Below, piece by piece: positions 12,151 through 28,075 of a stretch of DNA of 64,000 nt. Both the position numbers and the translations under genes were made by a program. The stretch is taken from contig NC_090191.1 in the NCBI RefSeq assembly GCF_024679245.1, positions 36,165,451 to 36,229,450 on the forward strand. Direction: 5' to 3'. This stretch comes from Pseudorasbora parva (taxonomy: Eukaryota; Chordata; Actinopteri; Cypriniformes; Gobionidae). Under the pieces are notes generated by a model. It searched no databases. It saw nothing but the letters and a program-made list of their open reading frames with translations, and was not told where the DNA came from. Position 1 is the first letter of the stretch. Every line of letters starts with the position of its first letter.

Positions 12151-14278
12151 CGTTTCCTTCAAATGTACCACCAGAAAACACACCGTGTGGCTGACTTTAG
12201 TTTTGGGCACCAAGCACCAATCAGAGTCGGTCCAGCCACTCGACCAATGAGACGCTCAGTCATTGGCAATAATTAGGCACTGATAAAATGAACCGTTTGG
12301 CTAATTGTACAGCAGGACTGGTTCCAAAATCCAGAAAGCTTTTACCTGAGACAAAGCAAAGTAGACATTGTTTTGCTTCTTTGATGTAGCAGCCAGTCTT
12401 CGGCTTTTGAAAGTATTGTGAACTAGCAGACGTTTGTGATGAGTTCAAAGGCGTTTTAACATGACGGCTTGACAGGCTTTTGTGGTCTTTTGTCAAATGC
12501 AGAACAATGGGTTTTGACAATACTTTTAATGAGGAATCAATTTGTTGAGAGGAGTCAATTCAAGACTTCAAATAAATCTTTATTAAAGATTTTATTACGG
12601 GTGCATTTAAATATGCAAATACTTTTCCACTCGACGAATATTTTTCTTCACCCCCAGGTGGAATGATTGGAGCTATGGAGGACTGTTAATTGACAAGTAA
12701 ATCCTTTCATCTTGTTAGGGATAATCTTTTCTGCCTTTACTGGAGCGTGATTTGGTGCATTTCCAAACGCCCAAATGGAGTGTGAACGTTTTGCGTGTTT
12801 ACTTGTGTGATTTGAAACCCGCACCCCCGTGATGTGCCTGCCCCCCTGCGGCAAACGGTGCATGGAGAGCCGAAAGACTGTCACTTCCCATCACTTCCTC
12901 CTCTAACATTCAGGCATCCCATCTTAGACATCACTCCTGTCTATTACAAACTGCCCGGGGTGGGTTCAAAATTTTTCCACTTTTTTATATCCATATATGA
13001 TATTGGATATCCATGCACGCTCTGACTTATGAAGCCGAAGTTTCAATATTGCCATATTCATAACTGCAACCTAGATTTTGACTCTTTGCAAACAAGCTAA
13101 CCAGGTCACATTCCTTCATATTTGATATTCATAAGAAACCCAAAACTGATGCTATTTACTTTTGATAAATGTACTATTGTGCATAATTCATCACTGCACA
13201 ACATTTTAATGTAAAAAAAGGTTGTTTTTCAAAATGTAACTGAACTGCATTTTTAAAATAATATGTTATAATGTTCTCAGAGTAGCACAATTTTTTTTTT
13301 ACATCAAAACCATCGTATTGTACAATTAATGGGCTATATTCTATCCAGTTTTTGACCCTGTTTTTGATACACTCAGTTTTGATAGGCACGCCGCATTCAA
13401 GACTTGGAAGTAAACACCCACTACTATGATTGAAAAACATTTTTGCATATTAAAATAAGTTTCATCTTCCTCGCCTCTACACGAGTGGAATTGTTCTAAA
13501 AACTTTTGAAGTGGTGAAATCAGCCTTACAAAGTATTTACTTGGAGTTACCAGTTATATTGACAACGGATAACTTACGGTGTTTTTGTGTAAAATAAATG
13601 ATAAATTAGACTGCTATAAAATGAATCTAACAAATGAAGAGTGTAATACTGACGTGATCGGAATCAGTTAAACATAAAGTTCACCAATGCTTTCCTAACG
13701 TCACAAGGAAGGCAATGCAAAGATTGTGTTTTTCCACAACTTGGCAACGTCTTGTAATCCTCAGAGGCACTTTTATTGTTTTGTTGCTGGAGTAATCCTG
13801 TGTTTGTGTCTCTCTCCCATTTACTGACGCGCGTGAATCGGTAGGCTGCAGAGGCAATGATGTAGAAGAAGGTGTCAATCTTCTGGAGAGACGGTCTTTC
13901 GCCGATCATACGGACATAAACTCTGAAACGAGTTGTTGTGGCAGCTTGTTTTTGGACTAACGAGGAAGTTTGGAGTTCTGAAACTTACAGTACTTTTCTA
14001 TAGTAACAAAAGATCATGATTTCACAGTTCAAGAACACTTTAACCAATTCGATTTTTGAAAGAAAATGTAAGACTCACCATCACATTGCCAGGGTGCAGT
14101 GGGTTGTTGCTAGAGCATTGAAAGCTGGTGCTGAAGTGCTCCAAACCAGAAGTATCCCTCCTTCTCTATGGGACTTTTTGGTGAAAGGTGAAAATTGTAA
14201 GTCTGATCCCCTAGCAAAGTACAATAACAGCACAATTTGAGCAATGGCTGTATAGCACAAATGGTACAGAATGCGTTA
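12151..14278. other. Intergenic with candidate conserved element
   Basis: 12,440-12,800 is complex sequence with many ATTA cores and a perfect POU octamer ATGCAAAT near 12,614. 13,030-14,250 shows only short ORFs. No exon recognised. Confidence 0.4.
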
Positions 14279-14812
14279 GGCCGCGTTTACACCTGGTATT
14301 GAGATGTATTTTGGTCAATCGGATCATAGGTGGACGACATTAAATATAGGTGTAAACAGGGTCTAAAACGTCCACTTTTGACCACTTCCAGTGGTAGTTG
14401 AAATCACATTAGACCAGAGTGTTTTCATAGTATAGATGCTCATGTGGTCGCATGCGTTTGAAACGGCCACAAAAGACCGCCTGCTGACCTAATGCGTCAA
14501 AATTATGGACCACGCGCTAGCCAGATGGGACTTAAACTTGGCTGAAGAACCAAGTTTGATTTAAAGACAACAACAAAAAACACACCAAGCACAATGTTCT
14601 CTTTTGCACAAGTTTATTTTGTCCATTAGAATGAAAGATCTGAAAAAGCCCATACGTTTACCCGCTGATAGACCCTCCCCTTGAAGAAATCAGGACAGAA
14701 GTGGTTGAAAGTGGACAAAAGAGATGGATTAAAACACCAGGTGTAAACGGGTATGTGTCTCCCTCATGTACTTGTGATGTGATCAACCAAAACACATGTG
14801 ATAGAAGTATTT
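14279..14812. mobile_element. Inverted-repeat element (GTTTACACCTGG type)
   Basis: GCGTTTACACCTGGTATT on the left and AACACCAGGTGTAAACGGG on the right. Subterminal TTTTGGTCAATCGGATCA on the left is mirrored by GATGTGATCAACCAAAA near 14,776. Edges approximate. Confidence 0.7.
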
Positions 14813-14873
14813 TATATAATGGCCAGAGGTGGTCAAAGGTTATTTAACATGAAACTACAGAAAAATGCAGACT

Positions 14874-15294
14874 AAGGCCAAAATCCCAATTCTACCCCTT
14901 AGCCCTTCACTTTCCCCTACCCGTTCGTTTTGTGCGTTCACGTGAAAGGGTAGGGGTGTCTCATATCTCTTTTGGCTGGAGTGGTAGGGGTAAGAGGAAG
15001 GGCCTATAGCCCTTCAAACGTTGATTTTTCACAACCACACTTCAAACGAATGGGTATGATGTGTGTAGTGATGTTGCCACTCAGAATTGATCACTTGTGT
15101 GTGTTCATGGTTAAATGTTATGCGACACTAATAAAAGAAACAGTGTATGATGACGTGTAATGGTGTAGTAGTGGTGTCCCATTTCTCAGGGGAATATTTT
15201 CACCCCTACGCCTTGCCACTCTTTCTTAAGGGGCAAGAGGAACAGGTGTAGGGGAAGGCGAAGAGGTATAATATAGAATTGGGATTGGGCCTAA
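14874..15294. mobile_element. Inverted-repeat element (CCCAATTCTACCCC type)
   Basis: Begins TAAGGCCAAAATCCCAATTC and ends GAATTGGGATTGGGCCTAA. The interior has mirrored CCCCTAC/GTAGGGG motifs. Non-autonomous. Confidence 0.75.
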
Positions 15295-16186
15295 GGATGT
15301 TCAGGTCAAGGAACATGTAGACCTAAGGTGCTTAACACAAAGAGAACAGTCATATGATTACCTTCGATCATTACATAGCATTCACCAGATTGTTGACATT
15401 GATTGTCACTCGAACTGCATTATTTAAATGTACACATTTCTTTTGTTCAAAAGACTCATTTGGTCGTTGTGACCAGTGATCTCCCGGCTGTAAATAAAGC
15501 GTAATTTCAGCAAAGTGCAACTTTGAAGTTGTGTCAGATATATGCGCTGCGCAGCTGAGGAATAGAAATACTAAAAGATTTTACGCCCAAAAGATCCCAG
15601 CAGAGAAAGCGAGTTGGAAGATCATAAAGCTGGTATCGGGGTGAGGCTGTAATACTCAAAGTTAGTATTAATGATCCTGTGTCGGACCAGTGTACCTCTG
15701 AGAAGGACGATGAGAGTGTATTGATGCTAAAGACCTGTGTGCTTGTGTGTGTTTGAGATAGGAGCTTCTCGACGGGAAGCCGTCACCTTACTTCGGGAGG
15801 GGAATTACCTTGAAGTATTCAAGAAGGGAATTACCAGGAGATACTGTAGCATTATATTAACAACTGGGAGTCATTTTGAATTGTCCGTGGTGAGAATTTT
15901 TTGAAAATTGAATAGGTGTAGATAGGGCCTTAGATGCCAAAGCATAATTCTGAGAGTTAGGAGCTTGTTCAAATCACTAATATATTTCACAACGCAATGA
16001 AACCCAGGTTAACACAATCAAACCCAAGCCTCATTCCCACTGAAAGTTTCTAAGTTTCACTTAGAAATAGGTCTCTTTTTTATGAAAATGTGCAAAATTG
16101 TCTACAAAAGCGGCTGTCCTGCTTTGAGGATATTTTGACAGTTCCAGAATATCAAAGAGGACAACAGAAGACAAATTGCCTCTGTA

Positions 16187-16189
<3 letters not shown>
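15295..16189. other. Intergenic, no gene seen
   Basis: No coding signal or known repeat recognised. Confidence 0.4.

Positions 16190-16224
<35 letters not shown>
16190..16224. repeat. TC microsatellite
   Basis: About 17 TC units. Confidence 0.95.
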
Positions 16225-16227
<3 letters not shown>

Positions 16228-16728
16228 CACAGCCCAGCACCAACTCTACTTTTTCTGTTCGTTTAAGAGTGTTCAAAGCTCTTTTATGAGATGCAAGAGA
16301 CAGCTCTCCCAAGAGGAACGCGGAAGCGGCGTGACCCTTCTCTCCAGTGACAAGGATACTCAAGTGAAGAGCTTAGATTGGCAAACAGCCTACTTCATCC
16401 AATGCAAAAATACTCAACTTCACCCTACATTAAAAATGTTTATCTTAGTGTAGAGAACATAGTGTCAAGTCAAGTTCTCCTCCACTGGGAAACATGCAAA
16501 AATACTGAATAAATCTGAATTTGGAAGTGAAAAACTGACTGTGTTTTTTTCTCTCTTCTTTGTAGGGTGAAATGTACAAATGAAACCAAGAGCTTATGGG
16601 CTTTTTGTTTTTGCCATTTTCTTCCTGAAAGTGTTGCTCAAAAATAATATCACAACAGATCTAAAAGAACAGTTCAGTCTTGCTCACCATGAGGTCCACT
16701 TTCATATCATCACTCCAAAACAAAAGAC

Positions 16729-18849
<2,121 letters not shown>

Positions 18850-18850
<1 letters not shown>

Positions 18851-20130
18851 TTGCTTGGCAATGCTTTGTCTGAAAGTTTGTTTTTATCATGTTGTTAGCA
18901 TGTTTTAGCCCTTTTTGGTGACATGTTTGTAACATGTTTTAATACAAACAGTTTTCCCATGTTGCTAGCATGAATTAGCAGGTCTTAACAAATTGTTAAC
19001 ATGTTTTAACATATATTACTAGTATGTAGCTAACGTTTTAACATTTTGCTAGTACATAGTAACAGAACGTTAAAACGCTATCAACAGGCTATAGTAGGGC
19101 CTAATGTGCTAAAGCATGTTAGACATTTGGGAAGACATGCTACTAACATGCTAGTTCATACTAACAACGTTTTAAAACACGTTAACAGTGTGATAATGCA
19201 TATTAGCAAAAATGTTCAACTGTAACAACATACTAGTAATGTCTTAAAATATGTTAGCAATTTGGTAAGACATTCTAGTAACATGCTAATTAGCAACATG
19301 GTAAAACTGCTTGCCAATGCTTGTATTCAAACATGATAGCAAAATGTGCCAAGATATGAACGTGATGAACAACGTTGCATATTATTTATTATGTATTAGC
19401 ATGCAGCTAACATTTTAACACATTGTTAGTATGAATTATGTTACTAGCATGTCTTACCAAATGCTAACATGTTCAGCAAACTACTGGTATGTTGTTAATG
19501 CTTTAAAAGGGGGGTTCTGTGTTTTTTTTTGGTTGTGTTTATGGGGTGCAGTATAACATGTCTTAATACTTCTTCTTTTTTTAAAGTCACCATATTTTTT
19601 TCTATTTTCCCTTTATTCCACACCGCTGTCTCCACTGTCCTCTGAACGTCTCGTTTGCTTCCTGCGTTTATGAAGCCCATCCCTCTGAAAAGCGCAATGG
19701 GTCTTAGATTGGTTAGATGGCCAAATGTAGTTTCATGTATTTTTATTGGCTGAAGTGCCAAGCACAGGTTGCCGGAAACACCACGCCCCTCACCATTACG
19801 GGCAGAAGTCACATCTGGGGCAGTGTTCATGTTAATAGCAAGAGTTTATGATGTCACCAACCCGGGAAGAAGCTCGTTGTAGTCCGAACCGGACGTTTTT
19901 GTAGGCAATAAACTGCCATAACTTTAAAAGACAATATCTCCGTTTGCATTGAACTTTCAGCGCTGTAACTTTGCAGATACTGTTTATGCTCAAGCAGCAA
20001 CATTACACACTAACTAAAGTTAAAAAAGGGAAATCGCATGCAGCCACCCCTTAAACATTTGGCTAATATTAATATGCAGTTAACATGTTGTTGTTAGCAC
20101 ACTGCTGGCATGAGAATTGCTAACAGGTCA
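18850..20130. repeat. GCTAACATG/GCTAGCATG repeat field
   Basis: Dozens of short variants of TGCTAACATGTTTTAGCA and its complement occur on both strands between 18,880 and 19,500, and resume at 20,056-20,130. It behaves like a decayed minisatellite common in fish. It is split by the element at 19,502-20,055. Confidence 0.7.
19502..20055. mobile_element. TTTAAAAGGGG-type element nested in repeat field
   Basis: Starts TTTAAAAGGGGGGTTCTG and ends CAGCCACCCCTTAAA. The interior has TTGAACTTTCAGCGCTGTAA and CATTACACACTAACTAAAG, phrases typical of a zebrafish-type non-autonomous element. GCTAACATG repeats stand on both sides. Confidence 0.75.
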
Positions 20131-20894
20131 AGTCAGAATTCTCTTGCAACATTTAAAACCTGAATACACCAAATGTTCTATTGTGCTTGTTTTTACTCCC
20201 TTCTATCATTGCTATAATAATTGTAGCTGGAGTCTGTAAAACCCATATTTTAAAATCCATTTAAGGCAGCAAAATGCAGTGCAATTGCTCCTTTGTGATG
20301 CAAACGGGATATCAAATGATTCACTCTTTCATTCAAGAGGATGATTTGCTCAGTCGCTCTACAGCTGCGGAAAGACTTCTACCAGCGCCTGACATTCACA
20401 CTGCTCTTCCTGAGGACCATTAGAGGAAGTTTAAACATGAGCATATTCAGAGAGTTCCTGATGCACGCAGATAAACAGTAATAACACCACCCAGCGGGAA
20501 TCAGATGTTTGTAATGACAAAGAACTCCAGCTCAAAGTGGGATGATGTAATCAAGAGATCGCTCACACACTGCGCATTCAACATATTACAAAACAACTGA
20601 GGCTGTCACACTTATAAACATGAGACATTCATAACGCTCATTAAAATGCATTACAACGGACCAAGAAACTGAAAGACTGCGCTTTCATAAAAATAATAAT
20701 AATAATAACCATATCTAATGAATGCAAAGAAAGTGATAATGTTATTTATTTATTTTTTACAAATTGAAATATTCAGATATTATTAATGGAAAATTATGAT
20801 AGTATATTTTGATTGGATAAACCTTAATCAAACCAACTGTAAAACTGTTTATTTATTTTAATTTTAATAAATAAAATATATAAATATAAACATT
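20131..20894. other. Intergenic, no gene seen
   Basis: The last 200 bases are AT-rich. No coding signal. Confidence 0.4.
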
Positions 20895-21405
20895 CTAAAA
20901 ACATCAGTGAACAAACGCAACGCTCTCAGGAGCTCAGTGAATTCAAGCGTGGTACAGTGCGGTTGTCACCTTGCAATAAGAAATGAAAATTCCTCACTAC
21001 TAAATATTACCGTGGAAGCAAAAGAAAAGTGGAAGCAATTGGGAACAACAGCAACTCAGCCACGAAGTGATAGGCCACATATAAATCACAGAGCGGGGTC
21101 AGCACATGCTGAGGCTCACAGCGCACTGAAGTAACCAACTTTCTGCAGAGTCAATACTATAGCTAGAGACCTCCAAACTTCATGTGGCCTTCAGCTCAAG
21201 AACGGAGCGCAACTTCCTGCAATGGGTTTCCAGAGGCTGGACAGAGTCCTGACCTCAACCCGACAGAACACCTTTGGGATGAATTAGAGCGGAGCAGGCA
21301 TCCCAAAACCTTTGGTAATATATCACCACACAATCTCAGCAATAAATTGCTACATTTTGTGCTAATGCAAACAGCAACTAATGAACTATTACTTGGTAAA
21401 ATCTA
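20895..21405 (+). pseudogene. Second Tc1-like transposase remnant
   Basis: 20,925-21,130 gives pieces such as KEKWKQLGTTATQPRSDRPH, which fit the N-terminal helix-turn-helix region of fish Tc1 transposases. 21,215-21,300 gives AGQSPDLNPTEHLWDELERS, the part around the catalytic Glu. The whole middle is deleted and there are frame changes. Different subfamily from the copy at 3,490. Confidence 0.82.
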
Positions 21406-22369
21406 ATTATTTGAATTTTATTATGACTCTATGTATCTGTTTATTGTCTTTAATGGAGCAGTTAGTAATTTCTCATTAAAACGTTTATTTAAGAAATGAA
21501 GAATACTTAAAAAAAACTATGATGCAGCACTCACACGAGATGAAGACAGTATGTTTAATAGCTGGTAAATCTCTGTCTCATACTGCACAATGTTCATTGA
21601 TGTTTCCTCTCAGTCCTGCCAAAGTCCATCAGCATCACAGACCGGGGCATCAGTAGACAGGAGTCCATATATGTGAGCCAGCCAAAGGTTTAGCACCTGC
21701 ATCCATCAAGCCTTTCCTGTGAGTCACACAAACATCAATTTCACTGCTGTTATACATGAGAGTAAGGAGCCTTGGGACTTTTGGTGTGATTTAAAGTTTT
21801 ACGAGAAGGAGAGGTTATTCTGCAGGAGATATTATTCACAGCCTCTAACTGTAATGTATGAGCAGGGATGAAGCCGAGTGAGATTAATATAACATAACAT
21901 AAACAGAAAATCCAAGAACACGAGTATTCACAAACAGGCAGGAGCACAACAACAGGAACAGGCATACAGGAACAACGACCGACAAACAGCAACGCAAGCA
22001 CTGGGCTATACATGTACAAAGAGAAACCAGGGTAACAAGATAAAGGCAACAGGCTATTCTGGGAAAACTAATCATGAAAAACTACAAAGAACTACAAAAC
22101 ATGGCACAACACAGGAAATACAAATCTTCACACAAGACAGGCTCATGACACTTACCTTCGCAAAGCACGTCTTCACAGCCTCACACACACATGCACGGTT
22201 ATATAGCTGGATGAAGATAGTAAATGCTTAAAAATTCATCATACGCAAAGTAAACAAAACCCTACACAACCTGAAGCTTTTTCAACATATGTTCTACTAA
22301 CCAAGAAGTTCTGAGAGAATTGTAGGTCCAGATGGAATCTGTAAACTTATTTTCTATCATTTCTAAAAT

Positions 22370-22371
<2 letters not shown>
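21406..22371. other. Intergenic, no gene seen
   Basis: No recognisable exon; minus-strand ORFs at 21,750-22,075 are Cys/Leu-rich and have no family resemblance. Confidence 0.4.

Positions 22372-22445
<74 letters not shown>
22372..22445. repeat. AT microsatellite
   Basis: About 37 AT units. Confidence 0.95.
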
Positions 22446-22449
<4 letters not shown>

Positions 22450-22593
22450 ATTTTTTTTTTTAAATATCACTACATAAAATACAAAAATCAGGATCCTACC
22501 TTATATTAAGTATCTTTAACTATGTACTTACATTTAAATTTAACATCACTCAGATATTGCACATAAATTTGACAAGAAACGTCAAGTAACACA

Positions 22594-23046
22594 GTGGGCC
22601 CCATCATACCCGGCGCAATGCGACTTCAGATGTGACAAGTGGTTTTTTTTTCTTCTAGTTTCAGCCCAACGCAGTTATCATTTTCACATCCAGGCCACAA
22701 TATTTAAATAGGAAATGCATTTGAGCCCATGCCATACTGGTCTGAAAACGAGGTGTTTTCAGGCGCATTGTTGGCGCGCTGCAATTTTGTGGTAACTGAA
22801 AACGACTGCACCATTGTCCAACTGAATGGTTTTTTTTTTATAATTGAAAAAGTACATTTGTAATATGCGCCTTTAGGCGGCTATCATTAAACTAGGAGTT
22901 TGAAGTAGAGCGCCATGTGCTTTAGACCATGTGCTTAGTTAAAACAGGGCTAGTTGAAATAAACTTAAAACATACTCATACGTTTTTCGCAGCTTGAATT
23001 TTAAATTTGCAAATCTGTTTGGTCCTATTAACGGTGCATGGTAAAT
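22594..23046. mobile_element. Fragment of CCCGGCGCAATG-type element
   Basis: GGGCCCCATCATACCCGGCG at the left is a known kind of cyprinid element terminus. GCGCATTGTTGGCGCG and ATGCGCCTTTAGGCGG follow. The right terminus is lost. Confidence 0.45.
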
Positions 23047-23047
23047 C

Positions 23048-24104
23048 TTAAAGGGGAACTATTATATCCTTTTTGTCTTGATTTTGTTTTTGGGGTCTAG
23101 TGGAATAGGTTTTCATGCTTGATTCGTCACATATTTGACATTGTTGCAGCTTTTCTCTTCCCAGTATGTCAGTAGCTGGGCTTTCATCAAAAAATTAAGC
23201 TCATCTTTTCAAAGTATCAAACAAACAAATGCAAATAGGTGCACTTCCATCAAGTGGATGTTCGAGCGGTGGTATTGGTGACCAACAGTAAATTAAACAA
23301 AGCAAGAAAATGAGCACAGGACTGCAATTATTTACAAGTTATACATTTACTAGCAGAGAAACGTGTAATTGCCAAATTGAACGCTATGCAGAGACGAAGA
23401 AAAGCAGAATTTTTACATTTGGGAAAGACATGTCAGCAGGATTTTTGGGAGGTACCAGGCATTTTACTCACAACATTTGGCTATGACATTTCAGAAGCAT
23501 AATTTGAAACGTTATGCGACATTATTGACACCATCAGCAGAAACAGACGATTAGTCATGTGAGTTTTAACCTTCGCTACGTCAGAATTCATTTGGAAAAT
23601 GTGTTTCCATCTCCCATTGTTCGCATTAACTCTTTTTCACATAAGTGTAAAAACCTTTTTACGATTAATTTTTTTCTAAATTTGGAATTTCCATCACTCA
23701 TTTCTGATGCAATACTTCAAAATACGCATTAAAACAGGGTGAAGGAAACATAGTAACACTCAGTTTAGTTCCTGTTTCTATAAAGCCCCGCCTTCTGAAA
23801 AGTAACCGCCGTAAGTTACTGTAACCGTGAGTTTCAACACACTGCTAACAAAACCAGGCCTCGTCCATTTTTTTGCATATGCATTGTGCGGGAATTATTT
23901 AAATGTGTAATGTGATGGGTTCATTTCTGGAAGAAAACTCAAAACTACAAAGGAGGCTTTTCAGCGAGTTCAGAAACAGTCTGGATTGATATAGAGAATG
24001 ACTCCCTTTGGAGTGACTTTGTACTTTGCAGAATTTTTCATGCTCAAACAGCATTACACGTTGCAGAAAGTTGATAATATAAAAGCATGATAGGACCCCT
24101 TTAA
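23048..24104. mobile_element. TTAA-ended element, about 1 kb
   Basis: Left end TTAAAGGGGAACTATTATATCC and right end GCATGATAGGACCCCTTTAA are inverted versions of one terminus. No intact transposase; ORFs inside are short. It abuts the preceding element. Confidence 0.7.
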
Positions 24105-27100
24105 CGCAACACAACAACACTCCCGCTGTCTCTCACCCCTCTCTCGTCTGCTTGCTGTAGGACACGCACATTATGCGATCTGATACAGTCCGGACAATTG
24201 CTCACGTCATCTTTCATTTGCCTCCTAAGAAACATGCCCATATCATCAGTACCAATTGTGCGCTGGGAGTTTTTTTTATGTGAGGTTGTTTATTGTGGCA
24301 TGACAGCTCCACTTGAGTGCATTATATTGCTTTCTGCGGACGCGGAGTGAGGCCGACAGCACATGTGACAGACTACATTATATCTTGCAGTCTGTCTGCA
24401 CCAACGGACACAAAAGCTGCATCTCCATTACTCTAACACAGTGTTCGTAAAGCCGATACCTGCCGCGTGATTTCATAAAAGCCCATTAAATGTGTAAGAT
24501 AGACACATAATGCAATGAGATCATGACAATGACTTCTTTCCACTTCCTGTTTCTTAACACCCCACTTGCAACACCACGAATGCACATTATATCATTTGGT
24601 AAGAAACGGCTCCCACTTAATAAAGCTGTACTGTACATGTTACAGCCATGAGACCATTGTAAAGGACAAACATTAAGTGTCATTTGCTCATTAGGAAGTT
24701 ACAGAGAGACAACCTGGGAGTTTAGGTGGAAATCTCTGAGCACAATCGATGGACTGCGGGTCTAATTAACATTTGTAAGCACTGATTTTATTGGAAACCC
24801 CTCTGCCTGGGATCCTGACCTCCGGAAATCGGTGAACGGCACGTCAACTCATCTGTTAAGACAGAAAGGCCGGGCTCCACAGCGTGGAGTTAATCACCTC
24901 AATATGGCGGCAAGCTGAGAAAGTGAATTCAGATCAATTCATCTCAGATTGGAGGGAGAGACACTGCTCCAGGTTTTGAGATATTACAGCTTTGAGTGAA
25001 TTTACGTTCAACCAACAAGATACATTGAGTTAGAGGAACTTAATTTGTAGCATAAACACACATTTGTAAGTTGATTAAAAAAAAAATGTGTTCCAGTAAC
25101 CAGTTTCTCTTATCTATTTCGGTTCAAATCTACAGCTATCATAGCACATGCTAACATAACTTATTTAACATGTATTTTAATAAACAAGTTATTACTTCAC
25201 TGGCATTAGCGCAGTCATTGAGTCAATGAAGTGTTCACCTTCATCTACTCTTCAGCACAATGCTAACATTCAACATTACAGAGACTCCTTTAAATGTCAA
25301 ACATAACAGCTTTTAGCAGTCTTTCCCTTCACTAAAAATAAATAAACAAACACTTCATTTCAATGAATTTCATTTAATAAAGTTACTATAACTTAATTTG
25401 AAAAAACGCAGAAATTTGAGTTTAAATTACAGACGATATTAAGTTCAGGCATTATTATGTCAGCAAGAATCTAAAGAATAATGTTTGCAACTTAAAGGGC
25501 ATAATTAAAACAATAAATCTGAATTTTATCTGGTAACAGGTCCTCTGAATCATTTTTAGAGTGCAGCTCAAACACGCATTTTAGTCTGGGATAGACTTAA
25601 GCCTCGTCTGTGAAACCAGGCAACAGATTTCCAAATCAATTCATTTTAATTCAGAGTATTTCATCAGTGACAGTGACATAACCTGCCTGGTCTGAAAATC
25701 TCCACTTGGCGTTCAGGTAACATTAGCACATTAATGATAATCATGGCGGTGGCAATGGAGTGGCAAGAAGCCAAGATGAGTTGATTTATCTAATCTACAA
25801 CTATTCATGCGTAATTACACGGTAGCTATGCAAACTAGAAATGTCTATGAAGACATTTCTTAGACTATGAAGCAGAACTCGGCCATCTCACGTGCATCTT
25901 AATGTGTGCACTCACTCTGGGAAAAGTGCTTGAAATGCCAAAAGAGTGTCACCATTGAATTTCTAATTTGTAATCATGGTCCGCTTCAACTCCATTCACT
26001 TCTTTTGGTATAATTCATTATGATTTAGCATAACACGTTAAAACGCTGAATATACCGCACAAAGCTGTGAATGCATTCACAGGCTTGAACGATGGTTTGA
26101 ATAAGAACTGAATGCAAAATACATTGGGTATGATCATAAATGCATATTAAATTCGATAAATCAATGCATTGAATTTTCATTGTCAGATCAATGCATTTTA
26201 TAGTCCTGCTATTCTGCAACAACCGAACTAGAATTGCTAAGGCACCGCAGTGCAATTCAAAAATAAATGCCCTGAGCAATATTTAAAAGGATTCTTCCTG
26301 CTGGGGTGCAGATATCCACTGGTCTGGGCCATTAGGACCGTCTGTAGAGCCAGATCTACATTTAAGTGCTTTTAAATTCAGACAAGCTGTTTGTGCTGTC
26401 AATGTTTTTCCTGAGAAACATCAAGGTAATGTTGTTTACCAAGAAAAGCACCGACGTGCTCGAGTCAAAGAAATCACTGAATGTTCCCCCCGCTGCAGCG
26501 TCTGGGAAGTTGTCCTCTTCTTCAAGCTGGTCCTGATGAAAGCCAACAGAGTGACGAGAAAGATTTCCAGCATGCTGAAGCTATAGCAACCCTCTCTCAG
26601 TGATGTAACAGGCCTCGGGCAAGGCCAGAAGAGCTCTCTGGTCAGCTTTAAAGTACAGCATGAAAACACTCAAAAGCGTCAGATATTAAATAGGTATTTT
26701 CATGCATCAACAGTGCTCGAAATCAGAAAACATGCATGACTCCAGGAAAAAAAAAAATGCTGGGAGTGAATGGCTAGCAAGTGGTGGGACATTGTGTACA
26801 AACAAAGAGCCGGTGAGTCATCGGATGAACAACTGAACAACAGGGACGTCACTCTTATCCAACAAAAGGAGATATAGCGCACAAGAATTATGCCAATTTA
26901 TGACTGTATAAGAATGGCTGTTGACTACATGCAAAACCAACGCAAGAAACATAACTAATTTAAATCTACGATTATCTCTTATTTTAGCTTGATAAAAATC
27001 AATCAGAGCAGCCTTGAGAGGGAAAAGATGATCATTTGCTTTGCATTTATGTGTCCTTGGATAAAACCAAACTGCAACCAAATGATTAATATAGTGAAAA

Positions 27101-27169
27101 GTAAACTGACTGACTGATGTAATCTAATGGTTAACGTCGGCATGAAATGGACGTATAATCTTACCTTCC
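24105..27169. other. Intergenic, no gene seen
   Basis: 24,760-24,990 is balanced, complex sequence (possible conserved element). 25,575-25,625 holds the decayed end of a TAGTCTGGGATAGACTTAAG-type element. No exon recognised. Confidence 0.4.
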
Positions 27170-28075
27170 CTTTTGGAATAGCCAAGTGAAATAGCTTCTC
27201 AAACAAGAAAAATAAGGCGGGACTTGAGGGACCCATGAGGGATTGATTGGATGGCTGTCGTCCGCTATTGGTGGATCTCATTTGAGTGACAGGATGCCCC
27301 GCCCTCACACCAGTAAAACACGCCATTAGAGAAGTTTCTGTAAGAGGGATGCTATTTTTTTATTAAAGATTACGAGGGCACATAGATAAAAAAAAAAAAA
27401 AAAATGCATGGATAAATTATTTATAATAATACTGCAATACTCCACACAAAAGTTGTCCATTTTGATTTCATGTTGCAAGTGAATGAATCTTTTTGGTTAA
27501 AAAAAATAAAATCAAAGTTTCTTTGATGAGCTAATATCCCTACCACTACTAGCAAGAAGCATTGCAGCAGTTCCTAGTAAAAAAATGACCCATTTTAACG
27601 CAGCGTGGTGTAAATATTTCAAAGAGCACAGTTGGTGGTGGTCAGCGGGAAAGAGTCTCGGCAGCTGGTGCCTGGCAGGGCTCTGTGGTGGAGGACGCGA
27701 CGGAAGCTCTTCCCCATATAAAGACAGATGGAGAGGGTGAGTGACCCGGCACACAACTTCTAGTCAGATATTCATTATTACTAGACTGCCATTAGCAAGA
27801 CTTGTGGTTATGAACTAGCTACAGTCACTGCTCGTATTGAATGACGAAAATCTTTTAAATTCATGTGCTCATAATATTTAATTAGAATATCTTCTCCTTC
27901 CAGCAAAGTCTCTGATGAGGCGTTTACTGGTGCGAGGACGGGACAACCTGTCACTCAACATGAGATCGACCAAACGCGAACATGACCGGCCATCCAATCA
28001 ATTCCTGATGGGCAAACTCAAGTCCCACTTTCCGTCTCTTCTTGTTTGAGAAGCAGTTTCATTTGGAAATAAGCT
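27170..28075. mobile_element. Large imperfect inverted repeat
   Basis: The left arm 27,178-27,325 (AGCTTCTCAAACAAGAAAAA, GATTGATTGGATGGCTG) is mirrored by 27,915-28,070 (GGCCATCCAATCAATTCCTG, CTTCTTGTTTGAGAAGC). About 600 bp lie between the arms. Likely a decayed foldback or MITE element. Confidence 0.65.
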
